Shown piece by piece: positions 6,206-14,974 of a DNA stretch of 23,373 nt. How positions within the stretch are numbered: position 1 is the first letter of the stretch; the number at the start of each line of letters is the position of its first letter. The notes below the pieces were generated by a model. That model was given only the letters and a program-made list of their open reading frames with translations. It was not told where the DNA came from and did no database searches. Source of the stretch: Chlamydiota bacterium. Lineage in GTDB: Bacteria > Chlamydiota > Chlamydiia > Chlamydiales > SLFE01. Both the position numbers and the translations under genes were made by a program. Location: contig JAAKFL010000010.1 in the NCBI GenBank assembly GCA_011065065.1, forward strand, positions 1 through 23,373. Direction: 5' to 3'.

Positions 6206-7280
6206 CAGGTTGGGCTTCCTCCTCCTCCTCAAACTCTAAACCCACCGCTTCCTCATCCACCCACTCCAATATCACCTTCCCACTCTCACCTTTCATCATG
6301 ACGTCAAACCCCTTCTGGAAATCCTCGATAGGATACCGATGTGTCACCACAGGCTCTACATCCAATCCCTCCTGCAACATCTGCGCCATTTGCTCCCATG
6401 TCTTAAATACTTGTCGTCCATATATTCCTTTCAAGGTCAACATTTTGAAAATCACAAGATTCCAATCAATGGAAATACCAGGCGGAAGAAGCCCCAACAA
6501 TCCCAATTTTCCTCCGGGCTGCAACGTTTCCAAACTCTGTGTCAACGCTTGTGGACTTCCCGACATCTCCAAAGCAACGGCAAATCCTTCTTGAATGCCC
6601 AATGTCTCCATGACGTTGGAAAGGTTTTCCTTATGTACATTGACAGTCGCTGTGGCTCCCATTTTCTTCGCCAACTTTAAACGCACTTCGTTTACATCAG
6701 TGATGATAACATTCCGGGCACCCAGGTGTTTGGCAATTCCTGCGGCCATGATTCCAATGGGGCCGGCTCCAGTAATGAGCACATCACGATCGGCCAAATT
6801 AAAAGACAATGCTGAATGTACGGCGTTTCCCAATGGATCAAATATGGCGGCCACTTCGTCGGAAACTCCTTCTGGTATTTTAAACACATTGGTCGCTTTT
6901 AACGGAAAGTAGTCAGCAAAACAGCCGTGAGTGTGTATGCCGATCACTTGTGTTTTTGGACAAAGATGACTGCGGTTCGCTAGGCAGTTAGGACAGACTC
7001 CACATGTGATATGCCCCTCTCCACTCACTTTTTCTCCGACGGAAACGTTCTTGACATCCGATCCCACTTCGACAACTTTTCCCATAAATTCATGGCCGAT
7101 GACAAGCGGAGTCGGCACAGTTTTTTGCGCCCAGGCGTCCCATTTGTAGATGTGGATATCAGTACCACAGATCGATGTTTTGAGCGGTTGAATGAGAACT
7201 TCGTCACTTTTGATTTGAGGAACAGGAACATCTTCCAAGAAGATTCCAGGGCCGGGAGCTCGTTTCACTAAAGCTTTCAT
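6201..7280 (-). CDS. tdh: L-threonine 3-dehydrogenase
   Basis: This NAD-dependent zinc enzyme oxidises L-threonine to 2-amino-3-ketobutyrate in the cytosol. The 359-residue medium-chain dehydrogenase shows catalytic zinc residues C38 (SICGTDIH), H63 and E64 (GHEFMG), a structural zinc loop with four cysteines (C93, C96, C99, C107), and the Rossmann glycine motif in ITGAGPIG. It is slightly longer than the usual family members (about 340 residues) because of an acidic tail, FEEEEEAQPA. Its ATG overlaps the kbl stop (ATGA), so it is translated as the second gene of a kbl-tdh operon and feeds its product to Kbl. The stop lies inside a repeat arm. Confidence 0.95.
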   Translation of the reverse strand: MKALVKRAPGPGIFLEDVPVPQIKSDEVLIQPLKTSICGTDIHIYKWDAWAQKTVPTPLVIGHEFMGKVVEVGSDVKNVSVGEKVSGEGHITCGVCPNCLANRSHLCPKTQVIGIHTHGCFADYFPLKATNVFKIPEGVSDEVAAIFDPLGNAVHSALSFNLADRDVLITGAGPIGIMAAGIAKHLGARNVIITDVNEVRLKLAKKMGATATVNVHKENLSNVMETLGIQEGFAVALEMSGSPQALTQSLETLQPGGKLGLLGLLPPGISIDWNLVIFKMLTLKGIYGRQVFKTWEQMAQMLQEGLDVEPVVTHRYPIEDFQKGFDVMMKGESGKVILEWVDEEAVGLEFEEEEEAQPA

Positions 7281-8461
7281 GCGATCACCCCCAACTCTTT
7301 TCCCACCAACTCAAATGCAGAAATAGCTTTGTCGAGATCTTCACGCGTGTGGGCAGCAGACATTTGCGTCCGAATTCGGGCTTCCCCTTTTGGAACGACA
7401 GGATAAAAAAATCCAATAACGAAAACTCCATGCTCCAAAATCTTTTGGGAGAAATCTTGTGCTAACTTGGCATCTCCTAACATCACCGGAATGATCGGAT
7501 GATTTCCCGGAATCAGTTGAAATCCAAGCACCGTCATTTTCTCGCGAAAATAACGACTATTTTCTTCTAGTTTTAATCTAAGTTCGTTACCTGACTGAAT
7601 GAGCTCCAAGACTTTCAGCGAAGCCCCCACAATTGACGGAGCCAATGTGTTGGAAAACAGATAAGGTCGTGATCTTTGTCTTAACATCTCGATAATTTCT
7701 TTGCGCCCTGATGTGTAGCCTCCGGATGCACCACCAAGTGCCTTTCCCAGTGTTCCCGTCACAATATCGACACGTCCCAAAACATCACAATGTTCAATCG
7801 AACCTTTTCCCCCTGCTCCCATAAATCCCACAGCATGGCAATCATCAACCATCACCAAAGCTCGATACTGATCTGCTAGATCACAAATCCTTGCCAAGTT
7901 TGCAGCCACACCATCCATTGAGAACACACCATCAGTTGCAATGATTCTATAACGAGCCCCCTCTGACTCTTTCAACTGTCGCTCCAAGTCATCCATATCC
8001 AAGTAACGGTAACGCTTTGCTTTACATAAACGGATGCCATCGATGATGCTGGCGTGATTCAGTCGATCGCTAAACACGGCATCTTCTTCTCCTAACAAAG
8101 TCTCAAAAAGACCTCCGTTGGCATCAAAACAAGAAGCATAAAGAATGGTGGCATCTGTTTGCAGAAAATCTGATAACTTTCTTTCCAATTCATGATGGAT
8201 CGTTTGTGTTCCGCAAATGAAACGAACAGAAGACATCCCAAAACCATATTTCTCTAAACTTCCTTTAGCCGCCTCAATTACTTCAACATGGTTATCGAGT
8301 CCCAAATAGTTATTGGAGCAGAGGTTGATCACCACTTTTCCAGAAGAAAGAGTGATCTTTGCCCCTTGAGGTGAGGCAATCTCCCGTTCACGCTTATAAA
8401 GTCCTTGGGATTCAATCTCTTGTATCCGAACTTGCAGATGCTCTAAGAATGTCTGATCCAT
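7277..8461 (-). CDS. kbl: 2-amino-3-ketobutyrate CoA ligase
   Basis: This PLP enzyme cleaves 2-amino-3-ketobutyrate with CoA to glycine and acetyl-CoA, completing threonine breakdown begun by Tdh. The 394-residue length is typical. Signatures of the alpha-oxoamine synthase family are present: ICGTQTIHHELE, SDRLNHASIIDGIRL with PLP-stacking H136, VDDCHAVGFMG (D206/D207, H209), and TGTLGKALGGASGGY with the Schiff-base lysine K240. The related family members (glycine C-acetyltransferase, BioF, HemA) were considered; the overlap with tdh and the overall match favour Kbl. The intergenic region upstream holds a short repeat, and no clear promoter was found. Confidence 0.96.
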   Translation of the reverse strand: MDQTFLEHLQVRIQEIESQGLYKREREIASPQGAKITLSSGKVVINLCSNNYLGLDNHVEVIEAAKGSLEKYGFGMSSVRFICGTQTIHHELERKLSDFLQTDATILYASCFDANGGLFETLLGEEDAVFSDRLNHASIIDGIRLCKAKRYRYLDMDDLERQLKESEGARYRIIATDGVFSMDGVAANLARICDLADQYRALVMVDDCHAVGFMGAGGKGSIEHCDVLGRVDIVTGTLGKALGGASGGYTSGRKEIIEMLRQRSRPYLFSNTLAPSIVGASLKVLELIQSGNELRLKLEENSRYFREKMTVLGFQLIPGNHPIIPVMLGDAKLAQDFSQKILEHGVFVIGFFYPVVPKGEARIRTQMSAAHTREDLDKAISAFELVGKELGVIA

Positions 8462-8502
8462 ACTCCGTATATATCAAATTAAAATTTTAAATTAAGGAAA
8501 TC

Positions 8503-8532
8503 ATCTGCGTACATCTGTGTGTATCAGCGTCT
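8503..8532. repeat. short modular repeat, CAGAT/ATCTG family
   Basis: ATCTGCGTAC, ATCTGTGTGT and the decayed unit ATCAGCGTCT stand in series between the divergent kbl and tsaD genes. This copy is more degenerate than those at 2683 and 12581. Confidence 0.5.
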
Positions 8533-8561
8533 AATTTCTGGCCAAAAGATCAAAAAACGTG

Positions 8562-8567
8562 TATAAT
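8562..8567 (+). promoter_or_regulatory. -10 box of tsaD
   Basis: A perfect TATAAT lies only 7 nt ahead of the tsaD ATG, so the transcript would begin at or next to the start codon. No recognisable -35 box or ribosome binding site was seen. Confidence 0.5.
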
Positions 8568-8574
8568 CTTCACT

Positions 8575-9594
8575 ATGATTGTTTTAGGAATTGAAACCAC
8601 ATGTGATGAAACGGCTGCGTCTGTAGTCCGTGAAGGCAAAGAGATCCTTTCCAATGTGATTTCTTCGCAAATCGAACTGCATCAGGCATTTGGAGGTGTC
8701 GTGCCCGAGTTAGCCTCGCGTCAGCACGCCCATGTCATTCTCCCCATTATCGACCAAGCTCTCTCTGAAGCTAACATGACGATCAACGATATTGACCTCA
8801 TTTCCGTTGCCAAAGGGCCGGGGCTTATTGGACCTTTGATGATTGGAATCAATGCTGCGAAGACCTTGTCTTGGTCTACTGGGATTCCTTTTATCGGAGT
8901 CAACCACATTGAGGCGCATCTTTATGCCGCGCTGATGTCTCATCAGCATGAAGTGCCTTTTCCTTCTCTCGGAGTTGTCTTGTCCGGAGGCCACACATCC
9001 CTTGTCTTGATGAATGGTGTTGGGAATTATCACGTGATTGGTCAGACCATTGACGACGCTGTGGGGGAAGCCTTTGACAAGGTGGCGAAAATACTTGGAT
9101 TGCCTTATCCAGGAGGCCCTGAAATCGAGCGTCTGGCAAAAATGGGTGATCCCTCTCGGTATTCCTTCAAATCCGGTCGGGTTAAAAATCGCCATTACGA
9201 TTTTTCATTCAGTGGTTTGAAAACTGCGGTCCTCTATGCAGCAAAAGGAGCTCAATCGAAATACGATTCGAAATTATTGATTCAAGAAGAAGACAAACCG
9301 CACATTGCCGCATCATTTCAACAAGCGGCCTTGACAGACATCGTCAAAAAATCGGTGAAAGCGGCGCACGATTATCATTGTAGTTCAGTGGTTTTGGGGG
9401 GAGGAGTGACCTGTAATCAGCGATTACGAGAAATGTTTGTGGAAAATGAGCCCAAGATCCGCTATTATTGGCCATCAAAAGGATTAAGCTTGGATAATGC
9501 AGCGATGATCGCGGGGCTGGGATATGAAAAGTATCGCATGACTCAAAAGGGTGATCCCCTCGATCTCGAAGCTTCGACATCTCTGAAGTTTTAG
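8575..9594 (+). CDS. tsaD: tRNA N6-adenosine threonylcarbamoyltransferase TsaD
   Basis: TsaD transfers the threonylcarbamoyl group to A37 of ANN-decoding tRNAs, together with TsaB and TsaE, in the cytosol. The 339-residue ASKHA-fold protein starts with MIVLGIETTCDET and contains metal-ligand histidines H111 and H115 (NHIEAH), LSGGHTSL, DDAVGEAFDKVAK, GGPEIERLA, FSFSGLKTAV, GGGVTCNQRLR and SLDNAAMIA. Length is normal. It heads a run of four same-strand genes; rnhC starts 8 nt after its stop. The lack of a Shine-Dalgarno sequence, with TATAAT at -13 to -8, suggests a leaderless message. Confidence 0.97.
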   Translation: MIVLGIETTCDETAASVVREGKEILSNVISSQIELHQAFGGVVPELASRQHAHVILPIIDQALSEANMTINDIDLISVAKGPGLIGPLMIGINAAKTLSWSTGIPFIGVNHIEAHLYAALMSHQHEVPFPSLGVVLSGGHTSLVLMNGVGNYHVIGQTIDDAVGEAFDKVAKILGLPYPGGPEIERLAKMGDPSRYSFKSGRVKNRHYDFSFSGLKTAVLYAAKGAQSKYDSKLLIQEEDKPHIAASFQQAALTDIVKKSVKAAHDYHCSSVVLGGGVTCNQRLREMFVENEPKIRYYWPSKGLSLDNAAMIAGLGYEKYRMTQKGDPLDLEASTSLKF

Positions 9595-9602
9595 GAGACT
9601 AC

Positions 9603-10499
9603 ATGACCGAAAAAAAACCGACGACGTTTTCTACAAAAATTGACATATATCTTGCTGATAAAATGCAGCAAGATCTTCTAGATCAAGGATTTGACATCAC
9701 AAGGCCGAATTACACGATCTTCAGTGCGAAAAAGCCAGGGCTTTCCTGTACCCTATATGAATCTGGAAAGTTGGTGGTTCAAGGAAAGAATCTGCATGAG
9801 TTTATGGAGTTCTATATTGAACCGTATATTCTGAAAGATTTTTCATTCACTCATGAAACACCACTTGACAATTCGCCTCGCATAGGCAGTGACGAAGCGG
9901 GAAAAGGAGATTTTTTTGGCCCCCTTTGTGTGGCGGCGGTGTTTGCAGAAGGAGATATGGTCAAACGACTTAAGAAAATTGGAGTGCGTGATTCGAAAGG
10001 AATGAATGATAAAAAAATTATCGAATTGGCTAAGTCGATTGAGAAAGAGTTTCCTCACCATATCGTCAAAATCAATCCCTCGAAATACAACGAACTTTAT
10101 GCCAAGTTTTCCAACCTCAATAATCTCCTTGCCTGGGCTCATTCCGCTGCCATCATGAACCTTGTGGATGAGACAGGATGTGAAAAAGTGATTGTGGATC
10201 AGTTTGCTGCAGAATTTGTCATGGACCGCGCCATGAAAGGAAAACATCCTGGGATCGAATTGATTCAAAGACATCGAGCTGAAGAAGATGTTGTGGTGGC
10301 TGCCGGTTCTATCCTTGCACGCAAGACTTTTGTCGAAGGAATTGCGGCCTTAGGCAAGCAGTATGGAATGACTTTTCCGAAAGGCGGAGGCAAGCAGACA
10401 CTTGAAGTGGGACGGGAGTTTGTCAGTCGTTTTGGGGCTGAGGAGCTTTCACAAGTTTGTAAGTTGCATTTTAAAAATCGAGATGCCATTTTGCAGTAA
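9603..10499 (+). CDS. rnhC: ribonuclease HIII
   Basis: RNase HIII cuts the RNA strand of RNA-DNA hybrids in the cytosol. The 298-residue protein has an N-terminal TBP-like substrate-binding region (about 1-85, with DQGFDITRPNYTIFSAKKPG) and a catalytic domain that begins RIGSDEAGKGDFFGP. Acidic residues D97, E98, D199 (VIVDQFA) and D229 (RAEEDVVVAAGS) fit the active site. The N-terminal region separates it from RNase HII. RBS AGGAG precedes the ATG. It sits 8 nt behind tsaD and 23 nt ahead of a small unknown gene, in a likely operon. Confidence 0.94.
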   Translation: MTEKKPTTFSTKIDIYLADKMQQDLLDQGFDITRPNYTIFSAKKPGLSCTLYESGKLVVQGKNLHEFMEFYIEPYILKDFSFTHETPLDNSPRIGSDEAGKGDFFGPLCVAAVFAEGDMVKRLKKIGVRDSKGMNDKKIIELAKSIEKEFPHHIVKINPSKYNELYAKFSNLNNLLAWAHSAAIMNLVDETGCEKVIVDQFAAEFVMDRAMKGKHPGIELIQRHRAEEDVVVAAGSILARKTFVEGIAALGKQYGMTFPKGGGKQTLEVGREFVSRFGAEELSQVCKLHFKNRDAILQ

Positions 10500-10522
10500 G
10501 ACCCCCAGGATGAGGTATCAAT

Positions 10523-10957
10523 ATGCGTTTAGTTAGCTTGATGATTGTAGCCGCTATCTTTATCATTGCGGCGATGTTTATTTCGACAAACTTATTGCAA
10601 GTTGTGACTGTTGAGGACCCTGATCTTCTGATTGATCCTCAAGATGTGAGAGGAATGGTTGTTGTTCATCGGGGTGTTCCTTATACTTTGAATTTTTCTC
10701 AACAAAAATCCATGATGTCCATGCTGAATCAAATGCAAGAAATTGGAGAGCCGGAAGAATACAAGTCGGGAAAGGCCTTGCCTTTTGATCAGCTGATTAT
10801 ATATCATTTTGATACTCCTGACGATATTGTCAGGGGAAAAGGGCTTGAAGGGGATTGGAATGTTTTGACTTTTGATACCGGAGATTACAGACGGTTTCTT
10901 TCCAATCGCCCACGCCGTGAATTTATGCCTGTATTGAAGCAAGCGTATGCACCTTGA
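10523..10957 (+). CDS. membrane-anchored protein of unknown function
   Basis: I do not recognise this 144-residue protein. One strongly hydrophobic segment at residues 4-23 would anchor it in the inner membrane or act as an uncleaved signal. The rest is soluble, with no cysteines, and has mixed strand-like and acidic stretches (VEDPDLLIDPQDVRG, YHFDTPDDIVRGKG, GDYRRFLSNRPRREF). It starts with GAGG about 8 nt upstream and lies between rnhC and recN on the same strand with short gaps, which supports it as a real gene. The anchored domain presumably faces the periplasm. Its context gives no functional clue beyond co-transcription. Confidence 0.75.
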   Translation: MRLVSLMIVAAIFIIAAMFISTNLLQVVTVEDPDLLIDPQDVRGMVVVHRGVPYTLNFSQQKSMMSMLNQMQEIGEPEEYKSGKALPFDQLIIYHFDTPDDIVRGKGLEGDWNVLTFDTGDYRRFLSNRPRREFMPVLKQAYAP

Positions 10958-10984
10958 CCTATACTTTTGAACTTTAATGGGTAT

Positions 10985-12580
10985 ATGCTAAAGTACCTCA
11001 GAATTCAAGACATGATCCTGATCGAAAGTCTCCAAATCCCCTTTGAGGCTGGGTTTAATGTATTATCTGGTGAAACCGGTTCGGGGAAATCAGCTTTGAT
11101 GACAGCTCTTGCCCTGATCCTGGGAAAACGGGCGGAATCTAACATTTTGCGTAAAGGAGTGACAAAAGGGAAGGTCGAAGGGATTTTTGACACCTCTCCA
11201 ACAGTCTCCAAAATGCTCGATGAATATGGAATCACATCCAGCGATGAACTCATCATCCGCCGTGAAATTTTCAATTCGGGAAAATCGCGAGCCTTTATCA
11301 ATGATCAACCTGTCACGCTTACTCTTCTTAAACAGATCGGTGAATACCTCGTAAAGTTTGTAGGGCAGCACGCGAACCAACAACTATTATCCATAGACAC
11401 ACATCGCGAACTTCTCGATCGTTACGGAGAAAGTGCTGTGGAGCCGTTTTCAAACTGTTTTCATGAACTCTGTAATCTTGAGAAAAAACTGAAAAGTCTG
11501 CAACAAAACGAAGCCACAAAACAAAAAGAAATCGAAATTTGTCGTTTAGAAATTGAAGAAATAACATCCATCGATTGCAAGACAAATGAGGACGATCATC
11601 TCTTCGCGGAATATACCATATTAACTCAAGCTGAAGAATTTCAAGAAAAATGTCATGAACTCACACAAGCATTATCAGGTGACACATCGATCACTTCACA
11701 CTTAAACGGCCTGAAACATACGTTTGAGGAACTTTTAAAGATCGATCCGTCTTTGAATGAACATTATCAAACGTATCAACAAAGTATCATTGAGCTGCAA
11801 GAAATCAGTCACGTTTTAACACGTTCGATGACATCGCATGAATACTGCCCTTCACGTCTTTCTCAAGTGAATGATCGACTTTCTGAATTACATAAACTCA
11901 AAAGAAAATATGGGAAAACGCTCGACGATGTGATGGCCTATTGCGAAGAACAAAAAGAGCACCTAGACCACCTTGAGAACGGTGATTTGCACATTGAAGC
12001 TTTAGAAAAAGAAATTTTAAAAAAGAAAAAAGAGTGTGACACACACGCAAAAAAACTGACAGCCGAACGGCAAAAAGCTGCGCAGCATTTAGAAAGCGAA
12101 ATCATGCATCACTTTAAAGCCTTAAACATGTCGCGAGCGCAATTCCACGTAACATTAATACCTTCTCCGCGGACACAATTTGGAGATGAGAAAATTGAGT
12201 TCTTTATGAGCCCAAACATAGGTGAGAAGCGGGTTTCAGTGACAGAGTGTGCGAGTGGTGGTGAGTTAGCGCGCCTCATGTTATCCTTTCAAGTTTTGCT
12301 TGCAGGAAAAGAAGAGATCCCATGCATTGTGTTTGATGAGATTGATGCGAACATTGGGGGAACGACAGCCGTTTCTGTTGGCGCCAAATTAAAAGAGATT
12401 GGGTCGAAGCATCAGGTTTTGTGTATCACACACTTTCCTCAGGTGGCTTCACAAGCCGATTTTCATTTACAGATCAGTAAAGAGGAGATAGATGGACGGA
12501 CGCTGACTTTGGTGCAGACGTTGGATGATGAGCTGCGGAAGCGGGAGCTCGAGCGCATGCACGGCTTAGTGCCTTTATAG
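10985..12580 (+). CDS. recN: DNA repair protein RecN
   Basis: RecN is an SMC-like ATPase that acts at DNA double-strand breaks. The 531-residue protein has the N-terminal LRIQDMILIESLQIPFEAG and Walker A GETGSGKS (29-36), then FVGQHANQQLL, a long coiled-coil centre rich in E, K, Q and L, the ABC signature region ECASGGELARLMLS, Walker B IVFDEIDANIGG and THFPQVASQA. The C-terminus is shorter than usual: after KRELERMHGLVPL the stop codon runs straight into a repeat, so the typical last residues are missing or replaced. The ATG at 10985 was chosen because homology starts there; only a weak RBS precedes it. It is the last gene of the tsaD operon. Confidence 0.94.
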   Translation: MLKYLRIQDMILIESLQIPFEAGFNVLSGETGSGKSALMTALALILGKRAESNILRKGVTKGKVEGIFDTSPTVSKMLDEYGITSSDELIIRREIFNSGKSRAFINDQPVTLTLLKQIGEYLVKFVGQHANQQLLSIDTHRELLDRYGESAVEPFSNCFHELCNLEKKLKSLQQNEATKQKEIEICRLEIEEITSIDCKTNEDDHLFAEYTILTQAEEFQEKCHELTQALSGDTSITSHLNGLKHTFEELLKIDPSLNEHYQTYQQSIIELQEISHVLTRSMTSHEYCPSRLSQVNDRLSELHKLKRKYGKTLDDVMAYCEEQKEHLDHLENGDLHIEALEKEILKKKKECDTHAKKLTAERQKAAQHLESEIMHHFKALNMSRAQFHVTLIPSPRTQFGDEKIEFFMSPNIGEKRVSVTECASGGELARLMLSFQVLLAGKEEIPCIVFDEIDANIGGTTAVSVGAKLKEIGSKHQVLCITHFPQVASQADFHLQISKEEIDGRTLTLVQTLDDELRKRELERMHGLVPL

Positions 12581-12613
12581 CCGCAGATGAACACAGATCT
12601 ACGCAGATAGCCG
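12581..12613. repeat. short modular repeat, CAGAT family
   Basis: CCGCAGATGA, ACACAGATCT and ACGCAGATAG units lie directly after the recN stop codon (TAG at 12578-12580). It is the same family, in opposite orientation, as the copy at 2683-2716. Confidence 0.65.
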
Positions 12614-12619
12614 TGGATG

Positions 12620-12663
12620 AATTTTTAACGCAAAGAAGCAAAGACACAAAGCCGCAAAGATTG
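12620..12663. repeat. left inverted arm, GCAAAGA family
   Basis: After TTTTTAAC come units of CGCAAAGAAG, CAAAGACA, CAAAGCCG and CAAAG. The reverse complement at 13032-13075 matches at 41 of 44 positions. The two arms enclose the small gene at 12726-13013. Confidence 0.85.
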
Positions 12664-12725
12664 TTTTGCATGTCCGTTAAATAAGTAAAATATACCAAGA
12701 TTAATAAACCTAAAGGAGTTTTATT

Positions 12726-13013
12726 ATGATTACATTAACTGGAACAGATATTTTAAATGCAGCAACATCTGGAGCACAATATGCTGCCATTGCGATTCCA
12801 GCTTTCCTAGTTTCCACTGCTGTGAACAAGCTCGCCCATAAAATATTTAGTGTAGAAGATGATTGGGATTTAGCTCCATCACTTGTTATCAAAGCTTGCG
12901 CAATTGTAACAGGTATGCGTGTAACAATGGCGATTGCACCGGAAGTAGCACTTAATAGTTTGCTCAAGTTTAATATTTCATTATTCATTATTTGTAATAT
13001 TTGTAATTTATAA
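12726..13013 (+). CDS. small hydrophobic protein of unknown function
   Basis: This 95-residue protein is not recognised. It has hydrophobic stretches at about 17-33 (AQYAAIAIPAFLVSTAV), 54-70 (VIKACAIVTGMRVTMAI) and 79-94 (LLKFNISLFIICNIC), suggesting two or three membrane segments around a short acidic loop (SVEDDWD). A strong AAAGGAG lies 8 nt upstream, so translation looks real. The gene stands alone between recN and the convergent zntA and is enclosed by inverted repeat arms, like the GxxExxY gene. TTGCAT (12666-12671) with AATATA 17 nt downstream is a weak promoter candidate. Confidence 0.6.
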   Translation: MITLTGTDILNAATSGAQYAAIAIPAFLVSTAVNKLAHKIFSVEDDWDLAPSLVIKACAIVTGMRVTMAIAPEVALNSLLKFNISLFIICNICNL

Positions 13014-13031
13014 TTCAGAATTCAAAAAAGC

Positions 13032-13075
13032 CAATCTTTGCGACTTTGCTTCTTTGCTTCTTTGCGTTAAAAATT
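13032..13075. repeat. right inverted arm, GCAAAGA family
   Basis: This is the inverted partner of 12620-12663. It lies in the 83-bp gap between the small gene and the 3' end of zntA. Another hairpin of this family lies at 20622-20682. Confidence 0.85.
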
Positions 13076-13096
13076 ATTAAGACATCTCTGCACCCA

Positions 13097-14968
13097 CTAC
13101 TTCAGCAGCCGCAGCCCGTTTAAGATCACCAACACCGTCACCCCAACATCCGCAAAAATCGCTAACGCCAAATTGCCGTGCCCTGTCAACGCTAATCCCA
13201 CAAAGACCAGCTTGACCATCACCGCCCAAAAGGTATTGAACCGGATAATCCGATTCGTCCGCCTTCCAAGCTTCACAATTTGAGGAATCAAGTTCAGTCG
13301 ATCATTCAATAAGACAATGGATGCTGATTCTATCGCCGCATCGCTTCCCAATGAGCTCATGGAGATCCCTACACTAGAAACCGCTAGGGCCGGCGAATCA
13401 TTGACGCCGTCCCCCACCATCCCGACAACACGATACCGCTGAATCATCTCTTTGACACTGTTGACTTTATCCTCCGGCAATAATTCCGCATGAACCTCGT
13501 CAATCCCTAAAGCATCCCCAACGGTTTTTGCCACAATTTCGTGATCTCCGGTCAACATCGCAGATTTAACTCCCATCGAATGAAGTTTCTCAATCAGCTC
13601 GGGACTTTCGTCGCGTATGGTATCGGAAAGGGCAATCAATCCTGTAATCTCATGTTCACTACTGATCACAATGACCGTCTTTCCCTCCCGCTGTAAACTT
13701 TCGATTTTTTCTATAATTTCTTCCGGGACAGAGTGCTCTTCTAAGATAAATTTCAATTTTCCCACACAGCGATGGCCACTTTCACAGACTGTACAGGTTC
13801 CACGGACTCCTTTTCCCATAAAACTTTGAAAGTCAGTGGATTCATGAAGGTCTAAGTGGCGTGCTTTGGCGGCTGTGACAATGCTTTCGGAGAGAGGGTG
13901 CTCGGAATATTTTTCAATCCCTGCTGCACAACTTAAGACTTCATCTTCAGAACTCTTTCCAAAGGCAATCACATCAGTGACATGGGGTTTTCCTAAGGTA
14001 AGAGTTCGGGTTTTGTCAAAAGCCATGGCTTTAACATGACCAATTGTCTCTAAGTAGCGACCCCCTTTTATGAGAACTCCTAAAGAAGAAGCCTTTCCTA
14101 CAGCTGAGTAGATGGAAATGGGAGTCGAAATTACGAGGGCACAAGGACATGCAATGACCAGAAGAGTGAGTGATTCGAAAAACCAGAGATCGAAGCTTTC
14201 GCCGAAAAACAAAACGGGGATAGCCGTTAACCCAATGGCCATGAGCATGATGGTCGGAGTATACACGCGGGCGAACGATTCGATAAACTTTTGAGTCTTA
14301 GCTTTTGACTTTGTTGCCTCATATGTCAGTTGCTGGATTTTAGAGAGCGTGGAATCTTGGGGAAGTGCCGTCACTTTCACTTCCAAGTATCCTTGATTGT
14401 TTAACGTTCCCGAATATATAGCGTCGCCGGGAGACTTATCGCGGGGAATGGGCTCGCCGGTAATCGTGGATTCATCAACAGAGGACAAACCTTCAACCAC
14501 TTCACCATCAATCGGAATCATTCCTCCCGGTTTAATCACGACAATATCTCCGAGCTTGATACTAGAAAGTGAAACAGGCTTCTCTTCTCCTTTGACTGTT
14601 AATTCTTTAGGCATCTGATCGACTAAGATTTTCAGCGCTGATTTGCTTTTCAGGATTCCTAAATCTTCCAGCTTTTCCGCCAAAGTGTACAGGACAATCA
14701 CCACAGCAGCTTCTTCATACTTTCCCAAATAGAGTGCCCCGCATACAGCAATGAGCATCAAGAGGTTGATGCTTTTGAAGTTCAGGGTAAAAAGGGCCTT
14801 GAACCCTTCGAAGAGAGTGTGGTATCCGATTACGAGAATTAAGAAGATATAGAACGGAAGGGCAATAGTATCAGGGAGAGTGATCCCGATCAGTGAGAGG
14901 AGTTCAAGTGTCACAACAAACACACTTGAAAAGAATAACCACAAGAATTTTCTATCGTTCCAGATCAT
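13097..14968 (-). CDS. zntA: ZntA-type heavy-metal P-type ATPase with variant DKTRT motif
   Basis: The 623-residue inner-membrane P1B ATPase resembles Zn/Cd/Co exporters. It has no N-terminal metal-binding domain and begins at once with helices (about 8-28, 36-56, 66-81, 87-97). It shows ITGEPIP (169-175), the transport motif CPC (274-276), EHP, LTGDHE, and GDGVNDSPAL near the end. The phosphorylation loop reads DKTRT (318-322) instead of DKTGT: the codon at 14006-14008 is CGA where GGA is expected. The protein is otherwise intact, so it is either a functional variant, a recent loss, or a sequencing error. Its promoter abuts the start codon. It is convergent with the small gene at 12726. Confidence 0.9.
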   Translation of the reverse strand: MIWNDRKFLWLFFSSVFVVTLELLSLIGITLPDTIALPFYIFLILVIGYHTLFEGFKALFTLNFKSINLLMLIAVCGALYLGKYEEAAVVIVLYTLAEKLEDLGILKSKSALKILVDQMPKELTVKGEEKPVSLSSIKLGDIVVIKPGGMIPIDGEVVEGLSSVDESTITGEPIPRDKSPGDAIYSGTLNNQGYLEVKVTALPQDSTLSKIQQLTYEATKSKAKTQKFIESFARVYTPTIMLMAIGLTAIPVLFFGESFDLWFFESLTLLVIACPCALVISTPISIYSAVGKASSLGVLIKGGRYLETIGHVKAMAFDKTRTLTLGKPHVTDVIAFGKSSEDEVLSCAAGIEKYSEHPLSESIVTAAKARHLDLHESTDFQSFMGKGVRGTCTVCESGHRCVGKLKFILEEHSVPEEIIEKIESLQREGKTVIVISSEHEITGLIALSDTIRDESPELIEKLHSMGVKSAMLTGDHEIVAKTVGDALGIDEVHAELLPEDKVNSVKEMIQRYRVVGMVGDGVNDSPALAVSSVGISMSSLGSDAAIESASIVLLNDRLNLIPQIVKLGRRTNRIIRFNTFWAVMVKLVFVGLALTGHGNLALAIFADVGVTVLVILNGLRLLK

Positions 14969-14974
14969 GAACTC

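Noticed and set aside
8710..9195. 161-residue minus-strand ORF inside tsaD
   Set aside because: Fully antisense to a conserved gene, with no recognisable domain.
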